Assembly: GCF_900112575.1 (NCBI RefSeq) | Contig: NZ_FOMH01000013.1 | Coordinates: forward strand, 1 to 64,000 | DNA from: Flavobacterium phragmitis | Lineage (GTDB): Bacteria > Bacteroidota > Bacteroidia > Flavobacteriales > Flavobacteriaceae | Direction of reading: 5' to 3' | Length of the DNA: 64,000 nt | Part shown: positions 33,888 to 43,218 of the stretch, piece after piece | How positions within the stretch are numbered: position 1 is the stretch's first letter | Layout: each line of letters opens with the position of its first letter | The notes under the pieces: generated by a model | Database searches by the model: none | Seen by the model: only the letters and a program-made list of their open reading frames with translations | Told to the model about the DNA's origin: nothing | Made by a program: the position numbers and the translations under genes

Positions 33888-36800
33888 ATGAAACAAAACA
33901 AACATGTCAAGATGTTTTGCCGTGAAGGGAAATATCTCCAACTAGTTTTATTACTGTTTATGTGTATTCTCTCAACCACAGCGAGTGCACAAGAAAGTCC
34001 GATTACGGGAAAAGTAGTCGATAATGCAGGATTGCCTCTTCCGGGTGTAAACGTTCACGTTAAAGGAAGCACAAAAGGAACCCAAACCGATTTCGACGGT
34101 AACTTCACCATCAGTACTGCCCCAAAAAGTACGCTTGTATTCTCTTTCATCGGAATGGATGAGGTTTCGGTAGAAACCGAAAACAGGAAAAATCTAAAAG
34201 TAGTTTTAAAACCTAGTTCTCAAGCCTTAGACGAAATCATCGTTGTAGGTTATGGTACCAAAAAGAAAAGCGATGTAATCAGTTCTGTGGCTTCGGTAAA
34301 ACCGGGCGACATGACCAAAGTAGCAACTTCAGATGTTGGGGAAATGCTTCGTGGTAAAGCGGCCGGAGTACAAGTAAGTTTAAATGATGGCGGGCCGGGA
34401 AGTTCTTCTTCCATTCAGATCAGAGGAAAAAAATCGATTAACGGAAGCAACGAACCAATCGTTATTGCAGACGGAATCGTAATTGGAAACATTAATGATA
34501 TTAATGCCAACGATATTGCTTCTCTAGAAATCTTAAAAGATGCCGCTGCTCAATCTATTTATGGAGCAAGAGCTTCAAATGGTGTAATCTTAATTACAAC
34601 TAAAAGAGGAAAAACAGGAAAAGCAAAAATCTCATACAATGGTTTTTCCGGAGTTCAAACGATCAACAGAAATTTTGATGTTTACAGCGGAGAAGAATTT
34701 GCACAGCTAAAAAGAGAAGCCTACAGAACAAGCAATGGTGGAGTTTACAGACCAGATAATCAGGTGTTTACTCCATTAGAACTAGAATCTGTTCAATCTG
34801 GAAAATATATTGACTGGGAAAAACTGGTTTTAAGAACAGGCGTAACCAATAACCATAGTGTGAGCATTTCATCTGGAACAGAGAAAACCAGTATTTTTTC
34901 TAGTATTAACTACATCAATACTTCTGGAGTAATTGCTAATTCGGATTACGATAAGGTAGCGATGCGAGTAAATGTGGATCAAAGAATTACAGATTGGCTG
35001 AAAGTAGGAATGAATGTTTCGCTTCAGTTTTCTGAATCAAACCGCCCGAATGTGGGGAACATTTTAAATAATGCAATTAATACATCTCCGTTAGGACAAG
35101 TTTATAATCCAGATGGTTCTTTCCGTTATCTGCCGGGAGGAATTCAGGAAACACCAAATCCGTTGATTGATGTTTACGAAACCAATACTAATGAATTGAA
35201 CCGTAACGACATCATGAACGTGTTTTTGGATATTAATCTGGCAAAAGGTTTTACCTATAAATTGAATGCCAGCCGAAGATCGTGGAACTACAAAGCCATG
35301 TCTTTCAATACTTCAAAGTCACTTTCAGGAATTGCTAATTCTGGACAAGGAAGCGGTTATATTCGTTTTCAGGATAATGTAGAATATCAATTGAGTAATA
35401 TTTTACATTATAATTTAAATGTAGCCGAAAAAAATCATTTCAACGTAACTGGAGTTTATGAGATTACTTCTTCAGAATATAATGATTTTAGAAACTCAGC
35501 AAGCAGAATTCCGAGTGATATTCTTGGGATTTATGGTTTAGAAAGTGCTTTCTTAAATACGCCTGAAATTGGAGGAAATGAAAGATCGCTAATTTCTTTC
35601 GCAGGAAAATTAGAGTATGATTTCGACAGCAAATATTATTTTACAGTTTCAGGAAGAGCTGACGGATCTTCTGTTTTTGGAGCGAATAATAAATGGGGAT
35701 TCTTCCCAGCAGTCAACGCAGCATGGAATGTTTCGAATGAAGAATTCATGAAAGAACATGTTCCGGTTATCAGCAACCTGAAATTAAGAGCAAGTTATGG
35801 TAAAGTAGGAAACCAGCCGAAAGATCCTTATCAGAGTATGGCAACAGCGACACAGAGAGATTATATTATCAATGGTGTAAAAGTTTCGGGTTATGTGCCA
35901 GGATCGCAATTATCAAATCCAGATTTAAGATGGGAAACTTCTACACAATTAAACCTAGCTGCCGATTTCGGTTTGTTCAAAAACAGATTGAATGGAACAG
36001 TTGAGGTTTACAATACAGATACTTCAGATTTATTGATTTATGAAACGCTTAACGCGAATACAGGTTACACCACCAAACTTTCTAATATTGGAAAAGTAAA
36101 CAATAAAGGTTTGGAAGTAACTTTGAATGGCGATGTAATTAAAAAGAAAGATTTTAGACTGAATCTTGGCGCCACTTTTACTAAAAACAAAAATAGCATT
36201 GTAAGTATCTACGGAAAAGATGCAGACGGAGACGGAAGAGAAGATGACGCTGTTGGAAACTTATGGTTTATTGGAAAACCAATCGATGTGTACTACCGCT
36301 ATAAAGCAGTTGGAATTTATCAGGAAGGTGAGAATATTCCATTGGTTACAGGAACTACATTATATCCTGGAGATATAAAATTATGGGATGCAGATCCGTC
36401 AAACGGAGCCAATCCAAATCCGGATCAGGACAGAGTAATTACGTCTAAAATGCCAGATTGGTTTGGAACTTTCTCTGTGGCTTTAGAATACAAACAATTC
36501 GATTTCTCAGCAGATATTTATACGGTTCAGGGAATTACCAGAGACAATCCGTTTTTATACGATTACGTACGTGGAGGTTCTTTAAGAGGAGTTAAAAACG
36601 GTATCAAACAAGATTATTGGACACCAGAAAATCCGGGAGGAAACTGGCCGAGACCAAGAGACGGAAATGATCCGCCGTACATCAATACTTTAGGATTGCA
36701 AGATGCCTCATACATTCGTTTACAAAACGTTTCTGTTGGATTTAAATTTCCAGAAAGCACGCTAAAACCATTAGGATTAAGCAATATGAGACTTTATGTG

Positions 36801-36914
36801 ACAGGAAGTAATCTGGTTACACTTACCGATTACCAATCGTATAGTCCAGAAAAAGAAATATACGATTATCCGGAACCTGTTACTTGTGTTATCGGATTGC
36901 AGGTAGGTTTCTAA
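33888..36914 (+). CDS. susC: SusC-like TonB-dependent outer-membrane receptor (locus 2)
   Basis: A 1008-residue outer-membrane glycan importer. After the signal peptide (ending TASAQ) come a carboxypeptidase-regulatory-like domain (GKVVDNAGLPLPGVNVHV, TQTDFDGNFTI), the TonB box region DEIIVVGYGTKKKSD, the plug (GEMLRGKAAGVQVSLNDGG, EILKDAAAQSIYGARASNGV) and the barrel ending GLQVGF. The family match is exact. It is the first gene of the second polysaccharide locus and is followed by its SusD 44 bases later. The hybrid sensor immediately upstream presumably activates it. A CACATTTG sequence at 33834-33841 is a weak -7 candidate. Confidence 0.96.
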   Translation: MKQNKHVKMFCREGKYLQLVLLLFMCILSTTASAQESPITGKVVDNAGLPLPGVNVHVKGSTKGTQTDFDGNFTISTAPKSTLVFSFIGMDEVSVETENRKNLKVVLKPSSQALDEIIVVGYGTKKKSDVISSVASVKPGDMTKVATSDVGEMLRGKAAGVQVSLNDGGPGSSSSIQIRGKKSINGSNEPIVIADGIVIGNINDINANDIASLEILKDAAAQSIYGARASNGVILITTKRGKTGKAKISYNGFSGVQTINRNFDVYSGEEFAQLKREAYRTSNGGVYRPDNQVFTPLELESVQSGKYIDWEKLVLRTGVTNNHSVSISSGTEKTSIFSSINYINTSGVIANSDYDKVAMRVNVDQRITDWLKVGMNVSLQFSESNRPNVGNILNNAINTSPLGQVYNPDGSFRYLPGGIQETPNPLIDVYETNTNELNRNDIMNVFLDINLAKGFTYKLNASRRSWNYKAMSFNTSKSLSGIANSGQGSGYIRFQDNVEYQLSNILHYNLNVAEKNHFNVTGVYEITSSEYNDFRNSASRIPSDILGIYGLESAFLNTPEIGGNERSLISFAGKLEYDFDSKYYFTVSGRADGSSVFGANNKWGFFPAVNAAWNVSNEEFMKEHVPVISNLKLRASYGKVGNQPKDPYQSMATATQRDYIINGVKVSGYVPGSQLSNPDLRWETSTQLNLAADFGLFKNRLNGTVEVYNTDTSDLLIYETLNANTGYTTKLSNIGKVNNKGLEVTLNGDVIKKKDFRLNLGATFTKNKNSIVSIYGKDADGDGREDDAVGNLWFIGKPIDVYYRYKAVGIYQEGENIPLVTGTTLYPGDIKLWDADPSNGANPNPDQDRVITSKMPDWFGTFSVALEYKQFDFSADIYTVQGITRDNPFLYDYVRGGSLRGVKNGIKQDYWTPENPGGNWPRPRDGNDPPYINTLGLQDASYIRLQNVSVGFKFPESTLKPLGLSNMRLYVTGSNLVTLTDYQSYSPEKEIYDYPEPVTCVIGLQVGF

Positions 36915-36958
36915 TCACAAGGTTTAAGACATTTCAATAAATAAAAAATAACAAGATC

Positions 36959-38551
36959 ATGAAAAATATAAATTTTCTATTTGTTTTGATTTTCGGGCTT
37001 TCTTTAGGACTTACTTCGTGCGAAGATTTTCTGGAGGAAACAGTAAAAGATCAGGTTTCAGTAGATTATATCTACAATTCTCCAGCTGGTTTAGAAGTTG
37101 GGGTTAATGCACTTTACAACCAGATGCGTTTTTACAATCTGCCATCTGGGGACAACAGCGATTTATGGGCCAATGTATTCTTTATGGTGGCAACCGATTT
37201 AGGTTTGCACAGAACGTGGAATACACCTTATGGAACAGGTCATAATCCACAATCGTTTACAGGTTCAAAATGGATTCAGGGATATAAAATCATTGACAGA
37301 TGTTCGGCTATTATTACCTCGGCAAGATCTATAAAAATGGATGAAGCGGCTAAGAAAAGATTAGTTGCGCAGGCTCGTGTAATTAGAGGCGAATTGTATT
37401 TGGATTTAAAACAAATGTATGGTGGCATTCTAATCGATACGATTCCAACAACACCTCAAAATATCAACGATCCAGTTGAATATAAAGTAGCCAGCGATGC
37501 AGATGTTTACAAATTAATTGATGGAGATTTGGATTATGCAATTGCCAATCTTCCTTTTAAAGTAGATCCAGGACGTTACGGACAAGGTGTTGCCAGACAC
37601 ATTCGCGGAAAAAGCGCTTTATGGCAGCAAGATTGGGCAGAAGCAGCAGCACAATTTGATGCCATTATTAATGATGGAACTCATGGTTTGGTAAACCTTA
37701 TTGATGTTTGGGGACAAAACGGAAATCATAAAGAATCTCTTTTTACCTATCAAAAAGACTTTTTATTAGGGCCAAGTGATGAATTAGCAGGTGGTGGCGG
37801 TTCATGGTTAAGCAGTGTTTTCACTCACAGAACTTACGAATTGAATACAAGCGAATTGGTTCAAGACGTGGCTTATGGAGGTCAGGCTTTAGGTTGGTTT
37901 TATCCAAACAATTATTTGAAATCATTATACGATCAGGCAAACGACTTGAGATTTAAAACCTATTATTATTCCGATAACTATCAAGACTATAAAATCAATG
38001 TGCCGAGTAACCCAAAATTCGGACAGCCCATTACCAATCCGGCAATTGCAGCGCCAAACGGAAATTACAGAGCTTGGCATTGGAGTTTAAAGAAATACCA
38101 TGATTCAGAAAAACTGCCAATGACTTCAAACAGTTATAAAGATTATATGTATTACAGACTGGCTGAAACTTATTTATTGGCTTCTGAGGCTCATCATAAT
38201 TTAGGTAATGATACTAAAGCTTTGGCTTATTTAAACAAAGTGAGAAGAAGAGGATACACTGGAAATCCTGAAAGCACTGTAACCACTTTTGATTTAACAG
38301 CTTGGACATTAAACAACTATTTAGACGAATCGGCAAGAGAATTAGCATTCGAAAATAACAGATGGTTTCTGCTGAAAAGACTTGGACTTTTGGTAGAAAG
38401 ACAAAATCTATATTTCCGTTCAAGTCCATCTGGAACTATTTCTGGAGAAGTACAATTGAAAATGACGCCGGCAATGGTAAACATGCCAATTCCGCAGAGT
38501 CAAATCGATTTAATGGGAAAACCAGCAGGATTTAATGTTGGATACAATTAA
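36959..38551 (+). CDS. susD: SusD/RagB-family glycan-binding lipoprotein (locus 2)
   Basis: A 530-residue surface lipoprotein with the lipobox LGLTSC (Cys about 21). Typical SusD features are the N-terminal helical repeats (GLEVGVNALYNQMRFY), the YKIIDRCSAIITSARSI segment, RGELYLDLKQMYGG, and the C-terminal YYRLAETYLLASEAHHNLG and ELAFENNRWFLLKRLG blocks. It closes the lid of the SusC importer and binds the glycan. The gap to susC2 is 44 bases, and 212 bases with an AATCTGC-family repeat separate it from the GH10 gene. Confidence 0.95.
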   Translation: MKNINFLFVLIFGLSLGLTSCEDFLEETVKDQVSVDYIYNSPAGLEVGVNALYNQMRFYNLPSGDNSDLWANVFFMVATDLGLHRTWNTPYGTGHNPQSFTGSKWIQGYKIIDRCSAIITSARSIKMDEAAKKRLVAQARVIRGELYLDLKQMYGGILIDTIPTTPQNINDPVEYKVASDADVYKLIDGDLDYAIANLPFKVDPGRYGQGVARHIRGKSALWQQDWAEAAAQFDAIINDGTHGLVNLIDVWGQNGNHKESLFTYQKDFLLGPSDELAGGGGSWLSSVFTHRTYELNTSELVQDVAYGGQALGWFYPNNYLKSLYDQANDLRFKTYYYSDNYQDYKINVPSNPKFGQPITNPAIAAPNGNYRAWHWSLKKYHDSEKLPMTSNSYKDYMYYRLAETYLLASEAHHNLGNDTKALAYLNKVRRRGYTGNPESTVTTFDLTAWTLNNYLDESARELAFENNRWFLLKRLGLLVERQNLYFRSSPSGTISGEVQLKMTPAMVNMPIPQSQIDLMGKPAGFNVGYN

Positions 38552-38600
38552 TTGAAACACCCTGTTTCAATCCTGATCCTTCGAGACCATGTGTTAAAAA

Positions 38601-38665
38601 AATCTGTTTAATCTGCCAGATCTGCGAGCTGAAAATTTTCCCGCAGATTTAGCAGATCAGCAGAT
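38601..38665. repeat. AATCTGC dispersed repeat
   Basis: A stretch of AATCTG/GCAGATT words in inverted order (AATCTGTTTAATCTGCCAG then CGCAGATTTAGCAGATCAGC) forms an imperfect hairpin between susD2 and the GH10 gene. Related copies are at 13196-13265, 41071-41115, 42823-42888 and 42972-43036. Confidence 0.65.
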
Positions 38666-38763
38666 AAAAATTAGATCAAAAAAGTTAAGGTTAAAAGTTA
38701 GTAATAACCCATCCGGAAGTTGGAATAATCCTAATCTGACTTCCGGATTTAAAAAGACACAAA

Positions 38764-39858
38764 ATGATAAATAAAAAATATATTCTTGGTATACTTACCG
38801 TTTTGTTGTTTGCATCCTGCAGCAATGACGAAAAAGTAGTTTTTATTAATGCAGATGAAGGCGATACAGGAAATCCAAATCCGATTACGCAGACTTTAAA
38901 AGAAAAAGCAAAATTTAAAATTGGAGCCGCAGTCAAAATGAGAGACTTGCAAGGAGAAGCCAATTACAAAAATGCCGTTTTAAAACATTACAGCCAGATT
39001 ACAGCCGAATTTGAAATGAAAATGGCAAGCATCTGGTCTTCTTCAACAGCTTATAATTATACAGCAGCCGATTATTTAGTGGGTTTTGCCAAAGACAATA
39101 ACTTAGAAGTTCACGGCCATACTCTGGTTTGGTACGATTCATTTCCGGAATGGTTTAAAAATGCCAAATACGATTCCATCGCATTCGAATCAAAAGTAAA
39201 AGTTTACATTACAGACGTTGTTGGACGTTACAAAGGAAGAGTAAAAAGCTGGGATGTTGTCAACGAAGTTTTTGCTGACGGCGGTGCTATGCGAAACGAA
39301 ACAGTAATCAATTCATTATTTAAAGATCCAATTGGCTTTTATGGAAGATGTTTTAGATATGCCAAAGCAGCCGATCCAGATGCGAAACTGTTTTATAACG
39401 ATTACAGCGTCGTGCTGGATGCTGGAAAAAGAGCATCCATCAAAAAAATGGTAACCAGATTCAAAGCCAACGGAGTTCCGATTGATGGTATCGGAGATCA
39501 GTTTCACTACGCAACAGATACCAACAGACAAACCATGAAAACGGGTTTTACGGATATGGCTTCAACAGGATTATTAATCCATATTTCAGAATTGGACATC
39601 AAAGTCAATACAAGTAAATCTGATTCCTATGTTTTTAATGATGCAGAAGCTCAAAAACAGTCAGAAACCTACAAGTACATCACGACTATGTACGAAGAAC
39701 TGCCTCAAACCCAAAAATTTGCCATTACAACTTGGGGCGTAACCGATAAATATACTTGGCTGACAAGCTTTTGGCACTATAAAGAATATCCATTGCTTTT
39801 AGATGCTGACTATAATAAAAAACCGGCTTATCAGGGATTTTTAGAAGGATTGAAATAA
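38764..39858 (+). CDS. GH10-family glycoside hydrolase lipoprotein
   Basis: A 364-residue surface lipoprotein (lipobox LLFASC). The catalytic domain begins at about 45 and is a GH10 (beta/alpha)8 barrel. The acid/base Glu168 lies in WDVVNE and the nucleophile Glu276 in HISELDIKV. The family motifs GHTLVWYDSFPEW (about 117-129), DGIGDQFHY and TTWGVTDKYTW are present. In characterised xylanases the WHSQ segment carries a substrate-contacting His; here it reads WYDS, so specificity may differ from ordinary xylanase. It follows susD2 after a repeat-bearing gap and precedes a PKD surface protein. Endo-xylanase is the family expectation, not proof. Confidence 0.85.
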   Translation: MINKKYILGILTVLLFASCSNDEKVVFINADEGDTGNPNPITQTLKEKAKFKIGAAVKMRDLQGEANYKNAVLKHYSQITAEFEMKMASIWSSSTAYNYTAADYLVGFAKDNNLEVHGHTLVWYDSFPEWFKNAKYDSIAFESKVKVYITDVVGRYKGRVKSWDVVNEVFADGGAMRNETVINSLFKDPIGFYGRCFRYAKAADPDAKLFYNDYSVVLDAGKRASIKKMVTRFKANGVPIDGIGDQFHYATDTNRQTMKTGFTDMASTGLLIHISELDIKVNTSKSDSYVFNDAEAQKQSETYKYITTMYEELPQTQKFAITTWGVTDKYTWLTSFWHYKEYPLLLDADYNKKPAYQGFLEGLK

Positions 39859-39859
39859 T

Positions 39860-40060
39860 GTAGAAAATAGAATATAGAGTATAGAAAATAGAACATAAAG
39901 GATAGAATAAAGAACATAGAAAATAGAGTATAGAAATAGATACAAGAGATAAGAAATAAAATTTGACGAAAGTCTTTTTTGTATATTCCATTCTCTGTAT
40001 TCTCCAAAATAAACAAGTCTTTTCTCTATATTCTTTTTTCTATTCTCTCAAAAAAAATAG
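39860..40060. repeat. Degenerate ATAGAAAATAGA tract
   Basis: About 100 bases of diverged ATAGAAAATAGAA/CATAG words (39860-39955) are mirrored by pyrimidine-rich CTATATTC, TTTTTTCTATTCTC words (40020-40052). The tract could fold into a long imperfect hairpin. Frames open here only because of the repeat composition, so no gene is called. Confidence 0.55.
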
Positions 40061-40065
40061 AAATC

Positions 40066-40965
40066 ATGAAAATAAAACTAACCCATATACCGAAATTAAA
40101 ATATTTCCTTTTAGTGCTTTTTGTAGGTTTGCTTTCCTGTGAAGACGATGTACGCGAAGTGTATCTTTATAAAAAAGGAGAATTAAATGCGACTTCAACA
40201 AATACCGCTATTAAAGGAGGAGAAACAGTAACTTATACCGATTCGTCAACAAAAGTGCGTGCCATAAAATGGACTTTTCAGGGTGGTTCTCCGGGAGCTT
40301 CAATTGAACCAAATGTTGAAGTAAAATATACCAAAGCAGGAACTTTTACAACTACTTTAGAAATCACTTTTGTAGATAACACCATTCAAAAGAAAACGTT
40401 CACAGTTGAGGTCGAAGCACCGCCAACTCCACCAATTGTTATTCCAGCTGATGCACTTAAAATCTACTCTGAAAATCCTGATTTTACTAAAACCGCTCCC
40501 GTTCTAAATTGGGTTTCAAGCAATCAGTTTGTAATTAAAGAAGTGGCAACTGATGGATATGAAGGCGCTTACAGAAACTTTTCTCTTCCAGCAACACCGC
40601 CAGCTGCAGAAGCAAAATGGGCAATGGCAATTTTACAGTTTGTGAATGTTACCGATATTTCATCTTACACTTATATCAATATGGCAGTAAGAACTACAAG
40701 TACTGGAAAAATCAGATTCAGAATGAAAGATGCTTCTAATACAGGCTATGTTGAATTTGATGCAACAAGTAACTTATACGGACTAAAAAGAGATGGAAGC
40801 TGGAACATGGTTAAAATCCCGATTGCCGATTACAAAAAACAAAACCCGGCATTAGATTTAACAAAAATCAAAGACATTTTGGTGTTAAGAAGTGTTGATC
40901 CCGAAGATGTAAGAGCTTTGAATAATTATACTTTCGATTTCGATCACATTTATTTATCTAAATAA
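40066..40965 (+). CDS. PKD-domain surface glycan-binding lipoprotein
   Basis: A 300-residue lipoprotein (MKIKLTHIPK start; lipobox GLLSC). A PKD domain at about 30-115 is recognisable by AIKGGETVTYTDSST, IKWTFQGGSPG and VKYTKAGTFTTTLEI. A beta-sandwich of 150 residues follows (LPATPPAAEAKWAMAILQF, DISSYTYINMAVR, KDILVLRSVDPEDVRAL), resembling a carbohydrate-binding module. This is the position of SusE/F-like surface glycan-binding proteins. The in-frame start 29 codons upstream is rejected because it lies in the repeat tract. Glycan not determined. Confidence 0.75.
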   Translation: MKIKLTHIPKLKYFLLVLFVGLLSCEDDVREVYLYKKGELNATSTNTAIKGGETVTYTDSSTKVRAIKWTFQGGSPGASIEPNVEVKYTKAGTFTTTLEITFVDNTIQKKTFTVEVEAPPTPPIVIPADALKIYSENPDFTKTAPVLNWVSSNQFVIKEVATDGYEGAYRNFSLPATPPAAEAKWAMAILQFVNVTDISSYTYINMAVRTTSTGKIRFRMKDASNTGYVEFDATSNLYGLKRDGSWNMVKIPIADYKKQNPALDLTKIKDILVLRSVDPEDVRALNNYTFDFDHIYLSK

Positions 40966-40973
40966 TTTTTTTT

Positions 40974-41187
40974 AACACATAGGGACATAGATTTTTTAGA
41001 CTTTAAAAAGAGTATAGAAAGAAACTAGTTTCTAACACATAGCTAAACTTTGTGAATGTAGATAATTAAAAATCTGCACCATCTGCCAAATCTGCGAGAG
41101 AAATAGCAGAAAATAAAATCTAGCTATGTGCATTTATGCAGGTAAAACGCCTTTTATAGTCAAAATAAATCTATGTTTCTATGTGTT
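40974..41187. repeat. R1 dispersed repeat, copy B (with insertion)
   Basis: The left end AACACATAGGGACATAG and right end CTATGTTTCTATGTGTT match the R1 termini. Interior blocks GTTTCTAACACATAGCTAAAC and AAACGCC are shared with copies A and C. An AATCTGC-family segment (about 41071-41115) interrupts it. Confidence 0.78.
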
Positions 41188-41230
41188 AAAAATTAGAGCT
41201 GCTATTTCCTCTCAAAAAAAATAATTAAAA

Positions 41231-42649
41231 ATGAATTTAAAGAAACATTCCATTTGCGTATTATTCTGTTTTACAAGTTTAATGTCGTTAAATGCTCAGA
41301 ATAAAATCACCTATCAAAAAGTCGAAGCCAGGCAAAATGCTTTAGATCCAAAATGGGTGGCTTATGATGCGAAAACTATTGATAAACTACCTGGATTTAA
41401 AATAAAAAAGCAATTGCCAGGTTCGATTTACGGCAGTTCTAAAATGTGGCAGAAAGAAGCAACAGGATTTTTCAGAACAGAAAAAGTAGACAACAGATGG
41501 TGGATTATCGATCCAGAGGGATATCCGTATATTTTTAAGGGTGTTGCAGTTTTTAACGCAGGACGTTCGGTAAATCAGCAGAAAGCTTTTGATAAAAAAT
41601 ACGGAAGCAAAGAAAACTGGGTAAAACAGGAATCAAAACTACTTCGCGATAACGGATTTAATGGCGTAGGAGCATGGTCAAATGTTGATTTGGTTCGAAA
41701 TGCTGAAAATCCGCTGGTTTATACTGTGATAATTTCTCCTATGGGAATGTATCATGCTGATCATATTAAAAAATACGGAGGAAAATATAAAGAAGCGAGC
41801 TGGCAAAATTACCGCTTTGACTTGGTTATGGTTTTTGATAAAGAATTTGATGCCTACATCGAAAAATCGGTAAAAGAGGTTACTCAGTACAAAAATGATA
41901 AGTATTTGATGGGTTATTTTACTGATAATGAACTGCCTTGGTATAACGACGCATTAGATAAACATTTAACTTTATTGGCCAAAGATGAGCAGGGTTATAT
42001 CGCTGCAAAAGAATGGTTGGATAAAAGAAAAGGTTTTAATGCTTCTGCATCTGATATCACTCAGGAAGACCGAATGGCATTTACGGCTTTTTATTTTGAA
42101 ACATATATGAAAAAAGTAACTGATGCGCTTCGAAAAGCAGACCCAAACCACATGTATTTAGGATGCCGTTTCAATCAGGATAAAGAACAGGAATTGACCA
42201 ATCCGGAGATTTTTAAAGTGGCAGGAAAGTACATGGATATTATTTCCATCAATCATTACAGAAAATGGGAACCAAGTCAGGATTTAATGAACAATTGGGG
42301 CGAATGGTCGGGAAAACCGTTTCTGATTACAGAATGGTACACTAAAGGAGAAGATTCAGGTTTGCCCAATAATACAGGCGCAGGATGGCTAGTTAGAACA
42401 CAAAAAGAAAGAGGACTTTTTTACCAGAATTTCACTTTAGAATTACTGAAAAATAAAAATTCTGTAGGCTGGCATTGGTTCAAATATATGGATAATGATC
42501 CACAGGATTTAAGCACCGATTATTCCAACCGAGATTCCAACAAAGGAATTGTGAACAGTAATTTTGAACCCTATCAGCCCTTATTAAAAGAGATGAAAGT
42601 GATTAATGATAATGCTTACGAGCTGACGCGTTATTTTGATAAAATGTAA
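41231..42649 (+). CDS. Clan GH-A glycoside hydrolase (agarase-annotated type)
   Basis: A 472-residue exported enzyme (signal peptide ending SLNAQ). The TIM-barrel motifs are a WWIIDPEGYPYIFKGV opening strand, acid/base Glu234 in YFTDNELPW, and nucleophile Glu368 in LITEWYTKG. The ISINHYRKW segment lies between. This family layout is commonly annotated as beta-agarase-like, but the exact GH family cannot be fixed by eye and the substrate is unknown. It is the third enzyme-linked gene after susCD, bracketed by R1 repeats. Confidence 0.7.
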   Translation: MNLKKHSICVLFCFTSLMSLNAQNKITYQKVEARQNALDPKWVAYDAKTIDKLPGFKIKKQLPGSIYGSSKMWQKEATGFFRTEKVDNRWWIIDPEGYPYIFKGVAVFNAGRSVNQQKAFDKKYGSKENWVKQESKLLRDNGFNGVGAWSNVDLVRNAENPLVYTVIISPMGMYHADHIKKYGGKYKEASWQNYRFDLVMVFDKEFDAYIEKSVKEVTQYKNDKYLMGYFTDNELPWYNDALDKHLTLLAKDEQGYIAAKEWLDKRKGFNASASDITQEDRMAFTAFYFETYMKKVTDALRKADPNHMYLGCRFNQDKEQELTNPEIFKVAGKYMDIISINHYRKWEPSQDLMNNWGEWSGKPFLITEWYTKGEDSGLPNNTGAGWLVRTQKERGLFYQNFTLELLKNKNSVGWHWFKYMDNDPQDLSTDYSNRDSNKGIVNSNFEPYQPLLKEMKVINDNAYELTRYFDKM

Positions 42650-42657
42650 TTTTTATA

Positions 42658-42813
42658 AACACATAGAAACATAGATTTTTTAGACTTAATAAAGGATACT
42701 AAAAGAAACTAGTTTCTAACACATAGCTAAACTTTGTTAGTAAAATCCGGCTATGTGTATTTATAAAAGTGAAACGCCTTTTATGCTCAAAGTAGACTAT
42801 GTTTCTATGTGTT
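42658..42813. repeat. R1 dispersed repeat, copy C
   Basis: The left terminus AACACATAGAAACATAG and right terminus CTATGTTTCTATGTGTT are exact 17-base inverted copies. Interior blocks GTTTCTAACACATAGCTAAAC and GTGAAACGCCTTTTATGC are shared with copy B. This is the most intact copy in the window. Confidence 0.85.
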
Positions 42814-42822
42814 TAAAAAATA

Positions 42823-43036
42823 AAATCTGCTTAATCTGCCAAATCTGCGAGAGAAATATCAGCCAGCAGATTTAGCAGATCAGGAGATAAAATCTAGCGA
42901 TGTGCATTTATGCAAGTGAAACGTCTTTTTCTACACAAAGAAAATCTATGTTTCTATGTGTTAAAAAAATAAAATCTGCATAATCTGCCAAATCTGCGAG
43001 AGAAATTTTCGCCACAGATTTAGCAGATCAGCAGAT
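42823..43036. repeat. Two AATCTGC repeats around a partial R1 copy
   Basis: AATCTGC-family elements at 42823-42888 and 42972-43036 each read AATCTGC...GCGAGAGAAAT, then GCAGATTTAGCAGATC. Between them, 42890-42963 is a truncated R1 carrying GTGCATTTATGCAAGTGAAACG and the right terminus only. The gap 42650-43218 contains no gene. Confidence 0.75.
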
Positions 43037-43218
43037 AAATTAGTTTGCGTAAATAGAACGCGGATAAAACAGATTTGCACTCGCAAAAGCGCAGAAAAAA
43101 ACAGTTTTTATTTTATTAAAAAAATCCGTTTTTATCCGCGTCTTCGTGATAACGAATCCGTTTAATCAGTGTCCTCATACAGCTACTGAATTAAATCATA
43201 TAATTAAAAATAAAAACT

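Noticed and set aside
39725..40016. Hydrophobic ORFs on the minus strand after the GH10 gene
   Set aside because: They are translations of the degenerate ATAGAAAATAG tract (FYTLYSIFY-type repeats) and overlap genes on the other strand.
10149..43036. R1 elements as insertion sequences
   Set aside because: They have terminal inverted repeats but no transposase frame and no obvious target-site duplication.
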